Shown here one piece after another: positions 48,730-58,155 of a DNA stretch of 64,000 nucleotides; position 1 is the stretch's first letter, and the number at the start of each line of letters is the position of its first letter. The position numbers and the translations under genes are program-made. This DNA is from JAHJQQ01 sp963737555. Lineage in GTDB: Bacteria > Pseudomonadota > Gammaproteobacteria > Thiohalobacterales > Thiohalobacteraceae. Where the stretch lies: contig CAVTTB010000002.1 of NCBI GenBank assembly GCA_963737555.1, positions 310,001-374,000 on the forward strand, in the 5' to 3' direction. Under the pieces are notes generated by a model. The model worked only from the letters and a program-made list of their open reading frames with translations. It did not search any database and was not told where the DNA came from.

Positions 48730-49371
48730 TCAGGAATACCCCATCCTATGCAGCATTTCCTTGTTGATCCGATTGAACAGCTCCAACTGTTCCTCCGAAA
48801 TTTTCGACGACCAGTCACTTTTGCTTTTCACCCAACGTCCATCGGCCGTTGCCAGAGTTTCACGATCGGGAATCTGATTACGCATAACGCCACACTCAAG
48901 GAAGGCGCCAATTTTCTCCAGAACCGAGGGTAAATCGCCCGCAATTTCCTCGTACTTTAACAATAGGGTATTGAGACGATCCCATGGCTGCCATGCCTCG
49001 AGATGCGCAGACCACGTACCGAACCGATGCTGCCCAGCAATGACGGCCTCCATCGTCAGTTTCCCGCGATAGAATTCACACAAACTCGCGCTCGCCGCGC
49101 GACCGTCGCGAACCACATAGATTGCTGGATTCTCGTCAATTGGTGGCTCATGCGTCTTGACTAGCGGTAACGCGCCCAATGGAAATGCGATGCTACGATC
49201 TGGCCCTTGCTCGATGTGTCCCACATAATTTTCGAGATCTTTTCTATGCCCCAGATCGTTGGGATAAACACTCCCAGAACGCATACCGAAGCAGTGCCAC
49301 AGCACGGTGCGCAATAAGGTATTCCCGCTTCGCGGATATGACGCGATCCAAATGATATTGGGCTTATTCAT
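48730..49371 (-). CDS. Sulfotransferase domain protein
   Basis: About 213 residues from ATG 49371 (MNKPNIIWIASYPRSGNTLL), with GGAAACAG upstream; the frame is open to 49470 but that part has no ribosome site. SYPRSGNTLLRT is the PAPS 5'-phosphosulfate loop and AIYVVRDGRAASASLCEFYR the 3'-phosphate-binding region. LLKYEEIAGDLPSVLEKIGAF fits the family. Shorter than many sulfotransferases. The acceptor is unknown; closeness to the PEP-CTERM/TPR-enzyme array suggests a protein or exopolysaccharide acceptor. Confidence 0.82.
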   Translation of the reverse strand: MNKPNIIWIASYPRSGNTLLRTVLWHCFGMRSGSVYPNDLGHRKDLENYVGHIEQGPDRSIAFPLGALPLVKTHEPPIDENPAIYVVRDGRAASASLCEFYRGKLTMEAVIAGQHRFGTWSAHLEAWQPWDRLNTLLLKYEEIAGDLPSVLEKIGAFLECGVMRNQIPDRETLATADGRWVKSKSDWSSKISEEQLELFNRINKEMLHRMGYS

Positions 49372-49729
49372 TCTGTTTCCCGCAACCAGCGGCACCAGTT
49401 GTTCTGGTAAATTTATTCCAGACTTCGTGTCAATCGCCGCGCATCCATTAAAGGCAATGCCAATATACACGATCGCATCCCGCCCCGCAGCGCACTCAGA
49501 TAGCCCCGGTCAGCCGTCAGTGAAGCACACATTGACCATTGCGGGACAGGGCGTATATTCTTTCGATAAATTGAAGACAGACCATCCCTGGGGAACCTCC
49601 GATTAATCCGTCATTGCCTCGTCGCTACGCGCCTTGCAATGACGGCCTCTGTGAGTTAATCAGTGTTTCCCCTGGTGTTTCTTGGGCTAGCGGCATCTCC
49701 TCCCGTCAATTCATGACACCATATCCCTT
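49372..49729. repeat. Intergenic region with CCGTCATTGC/GCAATGACGG palindrome
   Basis: The arms 49608-49617 and 49636-49645 form a perfect 10-bp inverted repeat of a widespread intergenic type, flanked by GATTAATC/GTTAATCAG. The rest of this divergent gap must contain promoters for the sulfotransferase and the TPR-methyltransferase. No gene is seen. Confidence 0.6.
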
Positions 49730-51175
49730 ATGACAACTATAAAGTTACCTGACGGTACGACCTTACCTGTTCCTGCTGCTATACAGGCTGGAGTACAACT
49801 ACATCAGGCTGGACGATTTAGGAAAGCCGAAGCAATTTACAGCCTCGTGCTGCAAGCTGATCCGAATAATGCTGACGCTTTACATTTGAAGGGGTTGGTG
49901 GCGCGGCAGTTTGGGAATCACAAGATAGCGGCTAGCCTGATCAGCCAAGCGATAAATCTCAGTCCAAATATAGCGATGTTTCATAATAATCTCGCTGAAA
50001 CGTACCGGACTATGGACAGGCTGGAAGAATCTGTCGCCCATGGCACGAAGGCACTCGCTCTGCAGCCAAATTTTCCCGAGGCTCATTACCAACTCGCCAT
50101 GGCACTGCGCTCGCAGGGCAAGTTGGACGAAGCAATCGCCCAGCTTGAACAGGCCATACAAGGCAAGCCCGATTTCATAGCGGCCTATGTCGGGCTCGGC
50201 GAAACATTGCATAAACAGGGTAAGTCAGAGGAGGCTCTCGACTGTCTTCAGAAAGGATTATCCATCCGCCCAGACAATCCGACTCTGTTAAGCGGGATAG
50301 GTATTGTGCTTGGTGAATTAGGCAGGCATGACGAAGCAATCCAGCATTTCAAACGGGCTTTGGTTATCTGTCCTAATGTTCCGGAGTTCAGTTATTATCT
50401 CGCAGCGGCTTATAGAAATCAGGGGAATATTTCGGAAGCGGCCGCTTGCCTGCGCAAGCTCATTGAAACTAGCCCAGACAAAAATACCGCCGATACCGCC
50501 AGTCTTCAGCTTGCCGTGCTTCAGCAGGTAACCCTCGACCATGCACCAGAGGGTTATGTCCTGAAACTTTTTGACGACTTCGCCCAATCATTCGATCAGC
50601 ACCTGATCGAAAAACTAGATTATCGCGTTCCCAGGCCTCTAGGTGACGTGATTAAAAAATTTCACCGCCCGGCTCGACATAAGTTAGATACCCTTGATAT
50701 GGGATGTGGAACAGGGTTGATCGGGCTGGAACTTCGAGATATCAGCAGGCGACTGGTCGGTATCGATCTTTCATCTAAAATGATCGCCAAAGCACGCGAA
50801 CGTGCGATTTATGACGACCTTATAACCGGTGATTTGCTTGTGCAGATGAAGGAATTACCACAAGATAGTTTTGATCTCGCCGTATCCGCGGATGTGTTTG
50901 TTTATGTAGGAAAACTAGATCAGGTTTTTGAATGTTGCCAAAACATACTTCGCCCTGGCGGTTTATTCGCCTTCTCGCTTGAAGCAGCTTCAGACGACAA
51001 TGTTGATTATATTCTGCACACGACAGGGCGTTACCAGCATTCGCGTGCGTATATACGCAATTTGAGCCAGCGATTCAATTTTTCCGAGATACATTTTTCG
51101 ACGATTGATGTCAGGAAAGAAAAGAATGAACCAGTGCCTGGGTACATCTATTTATTAAGGAAACAGGCGAATTGA
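49730..51175 (+). CDS. TPR protein with C-terminal SAM-dependent methyltransferase domain
   Basis: A 481-residue cytoplasmic protein, the only plus-strand gene of this end of the window. Residues about 20-265 hold seven or so TPR units of 34 residues with the usual W/L-G-Y-A-P pattern (LHQAGRFRKAEAIYSLVLQA, SQGKLDEAIAQLEQAIQGKP, LGRHDEAIQHFKRAL). Residues about 280-480 form a class I methyltransferase: YVLKLFDDFAQSFDQHL, motif I LDMGCGTGLIGLEL, GIDLSSKMIAKARER and FDLAVSADVFVYVGKLDQVF. It is a clear paralogue of the gene at 61572-63197. TPRs probably present a protein substrate; the substrate is inferred, not shown. Confidence 0.87.
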   Translation: MTTIKLPDGTTLPVPAAIQAGVQLHQAGRFRKAEAIYSLVLQADPNNADALHLKGLVARQFGNHKIAASLISQAINLSPNIAMFHNNLAETYRTMDRLEESVAHGTKALALQPNFPEAHYQLAMALRSQGKLDEAIAQLEQAIQGKPDFIAAYVGLGETLHKQGKSEEALDCLQKGLSIRPDNPTLLSGIGIVLGELGRHDEAIQHFKRALVICPNVPEFSYYLAAAYRNQGNISEAAACLRKLIETSPDKNTADTASLQLAVLQQVTLDHAPEGYVLKLFDDFAQSFDQHLIEKLDYRVPRPLGDVIKKFHRPARHKLDTLDMGCGTGLIGLELRDISRRLVGIDLSSKMIAKARERAIYDDLITGDLLVQMKELPQDSFDLAVSADVFVYVGKLDQVFECCQNILRPGGLFAFSLEAASDDNVDYILHTTGRYQHSRAYIRNLSQRFNFSEIHFSTIDVRKEKNEPVPGYIYLLRKQAN

Positions 51176-51177
51176 GG

Positions 51178-51350
51178 CCAAAGGGAAACCCGTCCTCCCA
51201 TGAAGCGCATCTGGTGGTGTTCACATGCGAGCACCGTGTCTTTTGCCCCAGTTGCGGTGCGCAGCGTATGGGTGAAAGCGAGGCCTTAATGGCGGAGGAT
51301 GTCCTGCCAAAACAGTCCATGCGCTAATGGGTGCTGACAACGACCGCCCC
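51178..51350 (+). pseudogene. Remnant of an IS91/ISCR-type transposase (zinc-binding region)
   Basis: Translating from 51178 gives HLVVFTCEHRVFCPSCGAQR followed by MGESEALMAEDVLPKQSMR, a stop, then WVLT. The FCPSCGA-x-R-M-x-E-x-A core with a downstream P-x-R-Q-WVL is the N-terminal zinc-binding segment of IS91-family transposases. Only about 55 codons remain, with an in-frame stop and no start. It lies between the TPR-methyltransferase and the GT41 gene, at one edge of the PEP-CTERM array. Confidence 0.65.
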
Positions 51351-51443
51351 AGGAAATGCCTTGGCATGAAAATACCGAATCAGGTATCTATAGGCATCAA
51401 TCTGCCGTTGCACTATCAAGCTGAATCCGCGAAATAGGTATTT

Positions 51444-53306
51444 TCACCTTATTTCCTGCAGCCAGCGACCCCATACATTCAGGTAAGCCTGCTCCAGATT
51501 TTGCGTCAAGCGCTGCGCATCCATTAAGGGCGATGCCGACATGCGCGAACGCATCCCTTGTCGCAGCGCTTTCAAAGAACCCAAGTCGGCGGCTAGCCGT
51601 TGTGCCGTCCCCACGTATTCGTCAGGCGTGCGGCATACAAACTCCGTTAGACCCAGGCTGCTCATTTGGCTGACTCCGACCCGCCCTACGTGAGTACGGC
51701 CCGCCAGCGTTATCACCGGCACCCCCATCCACAGCGCCTCACAGGTCGTGGTGGTTCCGTTATAGGGGAACGGGTCAAGCGCAATATCGATTTTATTGTA
51801 CTGTTCTAAATGACTTTTCTGCGACGTATCATGACCGAGCAGTTCGAGCCGTTCCCGAGCAACGCCCAACGCCGAGAACTCGCTCAGTATCTTCTCGCGC
51901 ATAGCCTGTTCGACGAAGGCCGCGGCCTTCAGCACTAAACGGGAACGGGGAATAGCGCACAGCAGCTTAGCCCACGTGGCTATGACTTCCGAATTGGTTT
52001 TCGCCAATTTATTGAAAGACCCGAAGGTTATCCAGCCATTCGTCAGCGCCGGCAACGGCGATACATCGGGCGCATCTTCCGGCGGCTGGTAGCAGGAGAA
52101 ACACTCCGGCAACCTGATCAACTCCTCTGAATGAAAGGCCTCCGACATTCCAACCGGATCGGCCACCCCGTCGGTTATACGGTAATCCATGGCCGAAAGC
52201 CCGGTCGTATTGGGATATCCCAGCCAAGTCACCTGCACCGGCGCGGGTTTGCGGGCGAAGACCAGTAAGCGGTTCTTTGTCGTATGCCCATTCAGGTCGA
52301 CCAGGATATCGATCTGATCCAGCCACATCTGGCTAACCACGGCTTCGTCCGACGCGCCGATAATGGACCGCCAATGGTCAACCTTCTTCTTCAGGCGATG
52401 GGTTACCTCATCTTCCTCCGCATAGTTGTAGTAACCGAATATCTCGAACTTAGATCGATCATGCCCATCCAATACCGGCTCGATGAAATAGGCAACGGAA
52501 TGCCGCCTGAAATCGGATGACACATAACCCACCCTGATGCGCCGATCCAGTGTACGGTCATTGGCATAGATGTGCGTTGCAGACGCAACAGGCACCTCAT
52601 ATCGCTGCGCGAAATCCAGATGCGCTTGATACACCGTTTGCAGGTCCGTATTGGGGGCGTAGTTGAGCGCGAACAGCAGATTATTATAGGCTGCGACATA
52701 GTCCGGCCGCAGCGACAGAGCACGTTCGAGGTGGGTGATCGCCGGGCCGATAGCGCCCTGATTCTGCAATATCAGGCCTAGATTATTGTGTGCCTCGGCA
52801 AAATCCGGCTTCAACTCAACCGCCCGCGAGAGATACCGGGTAGCCTGGATATAACCACGACGCCGTCCCGTCATGTTACCCAGATTATTATGCGCCTCGG
52901 CATAATCCGGATTGATTAACAACGCTTGCTCGAGGTTCCTGATGGCCTCGTCATTCCTGCCGTGACTTACCAGCACATTCGCGAGATTGAAATGAAGTCT
53001 TGCATCCAATCTAATCGACAGCGCCCGCTCGAAACAGGCGATCGCCCGATCGACTTTGCCGAGTGCCGCGAGTGTATTGGCAAGATTGTTGTACGCATCT
53101 AGATGATCAGGACTGATGGCAACTGCCCGCTCATAGCAAGCCGCCGCTTGACTCATGTCGCCTTTCGCTACAAAGGCATTACCCAGTTCGAATTGTTGCT
53201 GCGCCTCCCTGCGCGACTTCTCGGCGGAACCGCCACTAGCCCCGCAGCATCGCTTGAATTTCTTCCCCGACCCGCAGGGACAGGTAGCATTACGCCCTAC
53301 ATCCAT
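51444..53306 (-). CDS. SEC-C/TPR/GT41 O-GlcNAc-transferase-like glycosyltransferase
   Basis: A 620-residue protein in three parts. Residues 8-22 (NATCPCGSGKKFKRCCG) are a SEC-C zinc-binding motif. Residues about 35-245 are six TPR units (DHLDAYNNLANTLAALGKVD, DYAEAHNNLGNMTG, DFAEAHNNLGLILQNQG). Residues about 265-610 are the GT41 (OGT/SPINDLY) catalytic region: IRVGYVSSDFRRHSVAYF, DILVDLNGHT, VTWLGYPNTTGLSAMDYRIT, ITFGSFNKLAK and PYNGTTTTCEALWMGVPVI. Such enzymes add sugars to Ser/Thr of cytoplasmic proteins. It lies downstream of four PEP-CTERM genes and has a paralogue at 58940. Confidence 0.9.
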   Translation of the reverse strand: MDVGRNATCPCGSGKKFKRCCGASGGSAEKSRREAQQQFELGNAFVAKGDMSQAAACYERAVAISPDHLDAYNNLANTLAALGKVDRAIACFERALSIRLDARLHFNLANVLVSHGRNDEAIRNLEQALLINPDYAEAHNNLGNMTGRRRGYIQATRYLSRAVELKPDFAEAHNNLGLILQNQGAIGPAITHLERALSLRPDYVAAYNNLLFALNYAPNTDLQTVYQAHLDFAQRYEVPVASATHIYANDRTLDRRIRVGYVSSDFRRHSVAYFIEPVLDGHDRSKFEIFGYYNYAEEDEVTHRLKKKVDHWRSIIGASDEAVVSQMWLDQIDILVDLNGHTTKNRLLVFARKPAPVQVTWLGYPNTTGLSAMDYRITDGVADPVGMSEAFHSEELIRLPECFSCYQPPEDAPDVSPLPALTNGWITFGSFNKLAKTNSEVIATWAKLLCAIPRSRLVLKAAAFVEQAMREKILSEFSALGVARERLELLGHDTSQKSHLEQYNKIDIALDPFPYNGTTTTCEALWMGVPVITLAGRTHVGRVGVSQMSSLGLTEFVCRTPDEYVGTAQRLAADLGSLKALRQGMRSRMSASPLMDAQRLTQNLEQAYLNVWGRWLQEIR

Positions 53307-53373
53307 AAATACCCAGCCGGAACCCGCGCGAATTGATCGACGCAGCGATTGTAACGCAACACGCTTGCGGCCA

Positions 53374-53404
53374 ACAAAAAAGCGGCGGGTACCACACCCG
53401 CCGC
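53374..53404 (-). terminator. Terminator between the PEP-CTERM genes and the GT41 gene
   Basis: GCGGCGGGT and ACCCGCCGC pair around ACCAC; on the minus strand the hairpin is followed by TTTTTTGTTGG. It lies just downstream of the PEP-CTERM gene at 53430 and upstream of the GT41 gene, so the GT41 gene may depend on read-through or on its own promoter. Confidence 0.8.
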
Positions 53405-53429
53405 CCCATACGACAGAATTGCATTCGCC

Positions 53430-54140
53430 TCAACGCGTGCAGCGGCGTCGAGCTGCCCCCAGCAAGCCCAGCAGGCCCGAACCGAACAGCCACATTGCCG
53501 CCGGCACAGGCACCGCACTTGTGACCATGCCCTCGATATGCAATTGATAATAGAGTCCACCACAACATGTCGGCTCACCCAACGGCACTCTGGCGGCATA
53601 GTCCAGAGTGAACGTATCGCCATTGATACATGCTGCCGTGCTGCATACCAGAGTTGCCAGCCCGGAAGTTGCCGGTGACGTGTAATTGCTGCCGAGCCAC
53701 ATTCCCACCGACGGGGTCGTCGGCTCGATGCCGTTAAAGATGTAGTGCCAACCACTGAAGTCCAGAATTTTGGTGGCTCCAAGATCGGAAATAATATTTA
53801 CCGGCGTACTGTTGCCGTGCATGCCTGTCGTTCCGTAGAAATCCGTGGGCGCATCGATACGTGGCGACTCGCTCCCGTCAGGCACTCCAGAATGGCTACC
53901 TGAAGCGATCTGAGTTGTACCCATCAAAACGCCACCATCTGGCCCGGGCGACATAACCGTGACTTCACTTAATCCGATATTCTGGCTGCCGTTGCTATCA
54001 AACCCGAACCACGAGCCTGACACCACGCTACCGCTGATACTGCCCGGCGTGATCGCCAGCAGGTCACCCGTACTCAGCGCAAACACCGGCTGCGCCACGA
54101 TCAAACTCAACACTCCGCATGCCAACAGTTTCTTGTTCAT
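53430..54140 (-). CDS. PEP-CTERM surface protein (array member 1)
   Basis: 236 residues. ATG 54140 has GAGGAA upstream. A signal peptide (LLACGVLSLIVAQPVFA) precedes GDLLAITPG, the family opening. Residues 48-59 (DSNGSQNIGLSE) fit an EF-hand-like loop. The C-terminus is AVPVPAAMWLFGSGLLGLLG plus AARRRCTR, a PEP-CTERM/VPLPA-type tail. Extra cysteine pairs (VCSTAAC, PTCCGG) distinguish this member. Mature function unknown; it shares its fold pattern with six neighbours. Confidence 0.88.
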   Translation of the reverse strand: MNKKLLACGVLSLIVAQPVFALSTGDLLAITPGSISGSVVSGSWFGFDSNGSQNIGLSEVTVMSPGPDGGVLMGTTQIASGSHSGVPDGSESPRIDAPTDFYGTTGMHGNSTPVNIISDLGATKILDFSGWHYIFNGIEPTTPSVGMWLGSNYTSPATSGLATLVCSTAACINGDTFTLDYAARVPLGEPTCCGGLYYQLHIEGMVTSAVPVPAAMWLFGSGLLGLLGAARRRCTR

Positions 54141-54170
54141 CTTCTGTTCCTCTTTGGTTGAAGTGACTGC

Positions 54171-54830
54171 TCATACAGTTTTGCGTTTTATAATGCCCAT
54201 CAGACCCAACAAGCCCGAAGCGAACAGCCAAGCGGCCGCGGGAACCGGAACTGCTGGCGCCGCCGTCACGACACCGGTCAGGTGCCACGCGAAACGCACA
54301 CCGCCGAAACCGGACTGATCGCCCACCGGCACCGTCGCGTGATAGTCCAGGGTGTAAGTGTCGCCATAGGTACCGCTCCAGGTGAAGTTGGCCACACCGT
54401 TGCTGTAGCCGATGCCCCAGGCGCCGCTGCCCATGTTGATGGCAGAGATACTTCTCCAGGTCACCGTCCAGCCGCTGAAATTGATTCCGGCGGTCGTCCC
54501 ACCCGTCGGCGCGATGGTGGTGTAGTCTTGGCCATAATTACCGAACCACTCCCCCCAGTAATCAATCTCACTTGGTGCTTGCGTCGTACCCGTGATGACG
54601 CCACCGTCCGTGCCGGGATAGGCCGCCACTTCTTCGGAACTGGAAATGCTTCCATTGCCGTTTGTATCCGCACCCATCCAGGAACCCGCAACGACAAATC
54701 CGGTATCTATGTCGTATACGCCGGCTGAAATGGTCAGCAGGTCACCCGCATTGAGCACCGCCGCCTGTGCGCCCATACCACCCGTTCCCAGCACCGCCAC
54801 GATTCCTGCAATCAAGAATTTCTTATTCAT
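54171..54830 (-). CDS. PEP-CTERM surface protein (array member 2)
   Basis: 219 residues from ATG 54830, with GAGGAG upstream. Signal peptide ends near GAQAAVL. Residues 55-66 (DTNGNGSISSSE) match the 12-residue EF-hand loop perfectly. The middle carries APTGGTTAGINFSGWTVTW and GYSNGVANFTWSGTYGDTY, then TLDYHATVPVGDQSGFGGVR, features shared with the array. The tail is AVPVPAAAWLFASGLLGLMG plus IIKRKTV. It is closest to the member at 63257, suggesting a recent duplication. Confidence 0.9.
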   Translation of the reverse strand: MNKKFLIAGIVAVLGTGGMGAQAAVLNAGDLLTISAGVYDIDTGFVVAGSWMGADTNGNGSISSSEEVAAYPGTDGGVITGTTQAPSEIDYWGEWFGNYGQDYTTIAPTGGTTAGINFSGWTVTWRSISAINMGSGAWGIGYSNGVANFTWSGTYGDTYTLDYHATVPVGDQSGFGGVRFAWHLTGVVTAAPAVPVPAAAWLFASGLLGLMGIIKRKTV

Positions 54831-54854
54831 GCTCCTCACCTTTGTTATTCGATT

Positions 54855-55559
54855 TCAAACAAGCTTGCGCCGAACGACGCCCATCAACCCCAACAGTCCC
54901 GAACCGAGTAGCCATGCGGCAGCGGGAACAGGCACCTCGGGTGCAGCCTGAACCGTGCCTTCCAGATGCAGAAGATAATTGACAGGTTCGAACGCCCCCG
55001 GAGAGTCATAGAAGCTCCATGAATACCACAGGCTGTAGCTGTCGCCGTACACGCCACTCCAGTTGAACGCGGCAATATCCGCGGCAAAGCTCACACCCGA
55101 ACAGCCCAGGGTCGCACAATTGTTCGGCGCCCAGACGCCGGCATCGATGGCGTTCACAGGCTGCCCGTTCCAGAAGATCGCCCAGCCGCTGAAATCAATC
55201 CCAGTGGTCGTTCCACCGGTCGGCGCAACGGTTGTGTAGTGATAACCTGGCGCATTGAGATGATTCCACACATCGATGGCACCGACGCTCTGCAGACCGC
55301 CAATACTCAACCCACCAGCACCGCCCGGATTGATCGCGGTCTTTTCAGTTGTCGTGATCGAACCATTGGAATTAAAATCCAATGCAAACCAGGAACCGCC
55401 GGAAACACCTGCAGGGTTGCCGTAGGTATCATAGACCGGCACTCCCGCATTGATGATCAGCACATCGCCCGCATTCAGCATCGCAGCCTGTGCGCTCATA
55501 CCCGTCACGCCCAGCACCGCGCCCATCGCCACCGCCAATACCTTCCTTTTGTTATTCAT
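54855..55559 (-). CDS. PEP-CTERM surface protein (array member 3)
   Basis: 234 residues. I take ATG 55559, seven bases behind AAGGAGGA; ATG 55565 would be too close. Signal peptide ends near SAQAAML. Residues 61-72 (DFNSNGSITTTE) form a canonical EF-hand-like loop. PTGGTTTGIDFSGWAIFW and AAFNWSGVYGDSYSLWY follow. The tail is EVPVPAAAWLLGSGLLGLMG plus VVRRKLV. Fifteenth- to thirtieth-base gaps to its neighbours suggest one transcript with members 1 and 2. Confidence 0.9.
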   Translation of the reverse strand: MNNKRKVLAVAMGAVLGVTGMSAQAAMLNAGDVLIINAGVPVYDTYGNPAGVSGGSWFALDFNSNGSITTTEKTAINPGGAGGLSIGGLQSVGAIDVWNHLNAPGYHYTTVAPTGGTTTGIDFSGWAIFWNGQPVNAIDAGVWAPNNCATLGCSGVSFAADIAAFNWSGVYGDSYSLWYSWSFYDSPGAFEPVNYLLHLEGTVQAAPEVPVPAAAWLLGSGLLGLMGVVRRKLV

Positions 55560-55658
55560 TGCCATTCCTCCTTCGACGTTGTTATGGTTACAGCCCCCGC
55601 AAATTGTTACTTTCGGCGATACCTCCAACAATTCCGCCAGATGCCGCTCGTTATGCTG

Positions 55659-56435
55659 TCAGCACCCGACACCACGCCTACGCAGCACGATCCCCATCAA
55701 TCCCAACACGCCCGAGCCGAATAACCAAGCGGCTGCAGGCAAGGGAACGGCATTGATGCTGCCTTCTAGGTGCAACAAGATGCCGAGACATTCGAACTCA
55801 CCCGTAGTGCAATCCTCGGCGAAATAATCCAAGGCATAGCGGCCCGCGCCGAAGGCACCGCCACCGGGGATCAACGAGAGCGTTGCATTGCCGGGCACAT
55901 AGTCAAGAGGGCCGAACAATGCCGGATCTTCGCCGAAGAGCATATTTAATCCGGTGAAATCGAGAGTACCGTCGCCATTGTCCACGATGGGGCTCGTGGA
56001 GTAGAACGTGCCCCAGATCGGATACGGGCCGCTGCCGGAATCCATCTGAAATGCTGTCGTGATGTTTTGTCCAGTCGTTGGATCATAGGGCGCTCCCGGC
56101 CCAACCGGCGTACCCTGATACGGTTGCGTGACGCCAATGACCATCCCTGCACCCACCGTGGCGCCACCTAAAAAAGTTCCCGTTGCATCGTCGTAACCGT
56201 CGCTGAGAAAACCGACCCCACCAGGTGAGAACGATTCAGGACCGTTCGACCACCCGCCCATGACGTAGGAGCCGGTCAGATTGGCACAAATGAGACTATA
56301 AATGCCGTTCCTGCAATCGCCGCTCCCTTGATCGATAGTCAACAACGTACCGGTCGTCAAGGCACTGTGCGCGGGCATTGAAATTAACATTGGCAGTACG
56401 CAGAGCAATAGCGCTGATAATTTCTTGTTCTTCAT
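55659..56435 (-). CDS. PEP-CTERM surface protein (array member 4, divergent)
   Basis: 258 residues from ATG 56435, eight bases behind AGAGG. Signal peptide (LSALLLCVLPMLISMPAHS). Begins ALTTGTLLTIDQGSGDCRNG and lacks the EF-hand-like loop and the GGTTxGxDFSGW stretch of the others, though LDFTGLNMLFGE, RYALDYFAEDC and LLHLEGSINAVPLPAAAWLF correspond. The tail has the true VPLPA form, ending GSGVLGLMGIVLRRRGVGC. It lies directly downstream of the TPR-sulfotransferase (21-base gap). Confidence 0.88.
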   Translation of the reverse strand: MKNKKLSALLLCVLPMLISMPAHSALTTGTLLTIDQGSGDCRNGIYSLICANLTGSYVMGGWSNGPESFSPGGVGFLSDGYDDATGTFLGGATVGAGMVIGVTQPYQGTPVGPGAPYDPTTGQNITTAFQMDSGSGPYPIWGTFYSTSPIVDNGDGTLDFTGLNMLFGEDPALFGPLDYVPGNATLSLIPGGGAFGAGRYALDYFAEDCTTGEFECLGILLHLEGSINAVPLPAAAWLFGSGVLGLMGIVLRRRGVGC

Positions 56436-56456
56436 CGTCACATCCTCTTTTATGAG

Positions 56457-58145
56457 TTATGGATACCGCCCCCAGCAAGTCGCTTCTTCCGACAGCGCCT
56501 CTAGCAATTCCGTCAGATGTCGTTCGTAATGGTTCCAGCGCCCAACCGAACTGTCGTACAGCGGCTGGCGTACCTGGTCGTAGCTCGCAGTATTGACGTA
56601 GCGCTTCGACGCGTGAAAATTCAGGCAGTCGTCATGCCAGGATAGGCCGCAGAATTCCAGCAACTTGCGCACGCTCGCCTCCGGCGCGGCGACGATGGAT
56701 TCATAGGCAATATCCAGAATCGGCAGCGACAACGTCTCGTGCCAATACGTCATCAAGTCGCGATAGATGCCATATACCTCGCCGAGCATGCGCAGGCTGG
56801 TCGAATAGGCATGCGTGTTGCCGAAGTTCTGGAAGAAGCAGGATAGACAGGTGTCGCGCGGGTCACGCTGGATATGGATGATGCGCGCCTCCGGAAGCAG
56901 GCGCTGGATCAGGCCGAGGCGTTCGTAATTCGGCGGGAGTTTGTCGGTGACATAACGTGCGCCCTGGCCGATCTCCGCGATCGCCGCGCGGTAGCTTTCC
57001 CTCAGGCGCGCCATCTCCGCGGACGACACGCCGGCGAGACAGTCCGGATACGGCTCGGTACGCCCGAGGATCTCGGCAGCCGCGCGTTCGATCTCCGGCA
57101 GCACTTCCAATTCGCCGCCCGCCGCGGCGTCGGGGTGGCTGGCGAGGATCTGTTCTACCAGCGAGGTGCCCGAACGCGGCATGCCGACGATAAAGATCGG
57201 AATCGGCGCGGTATCCGGTTTGACCTCGGCCTCCGCAATATCGGACCGGGAGAATACCTGCTTGATGCGCTCGACCTTGGCGCGATAAGCCGGCATAGTG
57301 AAGGGCATCTGCGTGAGCCGATTGCCGGCTGCGTAATGCATGAACGCCGTATCGTAATCACCGGCCTTGTCGCACAATTTACCGAGCGCGAAATGCAATT
57401 CCTGCTGCTGCGAGGGCGCCAAACCGCCGCGAGACAGCACATTATTCAGCAATGCCTTGGCCTGCTCCACCGCTGCGTATCTGGGGGCGAGCAACGCATA
57501 GGCTATGGCGATATTCGGCGTCGCCCTCCCCTGCGCGACCACCGGCTGCAACAAGGTCCAAGCCGCATCCTTGTCGCCCAGATGCTCCCGTATCAGCGAC
57601 TTACCGGCCACCGCATCAGGATGTCCCGGCCGATGAGTCAATGCTTGCTCATAACACCGCAGCGCCTCGTCCATGCGTCCCTGAAACACATGCAGATTGC
57701 CGAGGAACACGGCCGCATCCGCCAAGCCCGGCACCAGTTGCAGTGCGCGCTCGAAATGCGCGACCGCATCGCCGTGCCGTCCGAGATCGCGCAACAGGCA
57801 ACCCATCTGCATATGTCCTTCGGCGAAATCAGGGCGCAGTTGCAGCATGCGCGCGAACACCGGCGCCGCCTCCGGCAGGCGCTGCTGCATCACCAGGGCG
57901 AGGCCGAGATAGCAATAATGCATGTACGCCGACGGCTCCAAGGCCACCAGCGCGCGATAGCACGCCTCGGCGTCGCGGAACTCGCCGAGCTGGCCGTGAA
58001 TCGCACCCAGCATGGCGAGCACCTGCGGCTGGCGCGGCAGTGCAGCAAGCAAGCGCTGACCCAACGCGCGCGCCTCCGCCAGACGCCCGGTCTGGAACAG
58101 GCGCGCGAGCTCGGGGAGTTGCTTGTGTGCCTGAGCCGGCTTCAC
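56457..58145 (-). CDS. TPR-sulfotransferase (tyrosylprotein-sulfotransferase-like layout)
   Basis: 562 residues. GTG 58145 (VKPAQAHKQLPELARLFQTG) is chosen because TGAGG lies five bases upstream; the frame is open to 58202 but overlaps the previous gene. Residues about 10-270 are TPR units (GRLAEARALGQRLLAALPRQ, GRMDEALRCYEQALTHRPGH). The C-terminal half is a sulfotransferase: IFIVGMPRSGTSLVEQILAS is the PAPS loop, IIHIQRDPRDTCLSCFFQNF the 3'-phosphate site and YVTDKLPPNYERLGLI a conserved helix. It starts ten bases after the PEP-CTERM gene 58156, strong evidence for co-translation. The acceptor is inferred to be that protein family. Confidence 0.9.
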   Translation of the reverse strand: MKPAQAHKQLPELARLFQTGRLAEARALGQRLLAALPRQPQVLAMLGAIHGQLGEFRDAEACYRALVALEPSAYMHYCYLGLALVMQQRLPEAAPVFARMLQLRPDFAEGHMQMGCLLRDLGRHGDAVAHFERALQLVPGLADAAVFLGNLHVFQGRMDEALRCYEQALTHRPGHPDAVAGKSLIREHLGDKDAAWTLLQPVVAQGRATPNIAIAYALLAPRYAAVEQAKALLNNVLSRGGLAPSQQQELHFALGKLCDKAGDYDTAFMHYAAGNRLTQMPFTMPAYRAKVERIKQVFSRSDIAEAEVKPDTAPIPIFIVGMPRSGTSLVEQILASHPDAAAGGELEVLPEIERAAAEILGRTEPYPDCLAGVSSAEMARLRESYRAAIAEIGQGARYVTDKLPPNYERLGLIQRLLPEARIIHIQRDPRDTCLSCFFQNFGNTHAYSTSLRMLGEVYGIYRDLMTYWHETLSLPILDIAYESIVAAPEASVRKLLEFCGLSWHDDCLNFHASKRYVNTASYDQVRQPLYDSSVGRWNHYERHLTELLEALSEEATCWGRYP

Positions 58146-58155
58146 GGAAGCCTCA

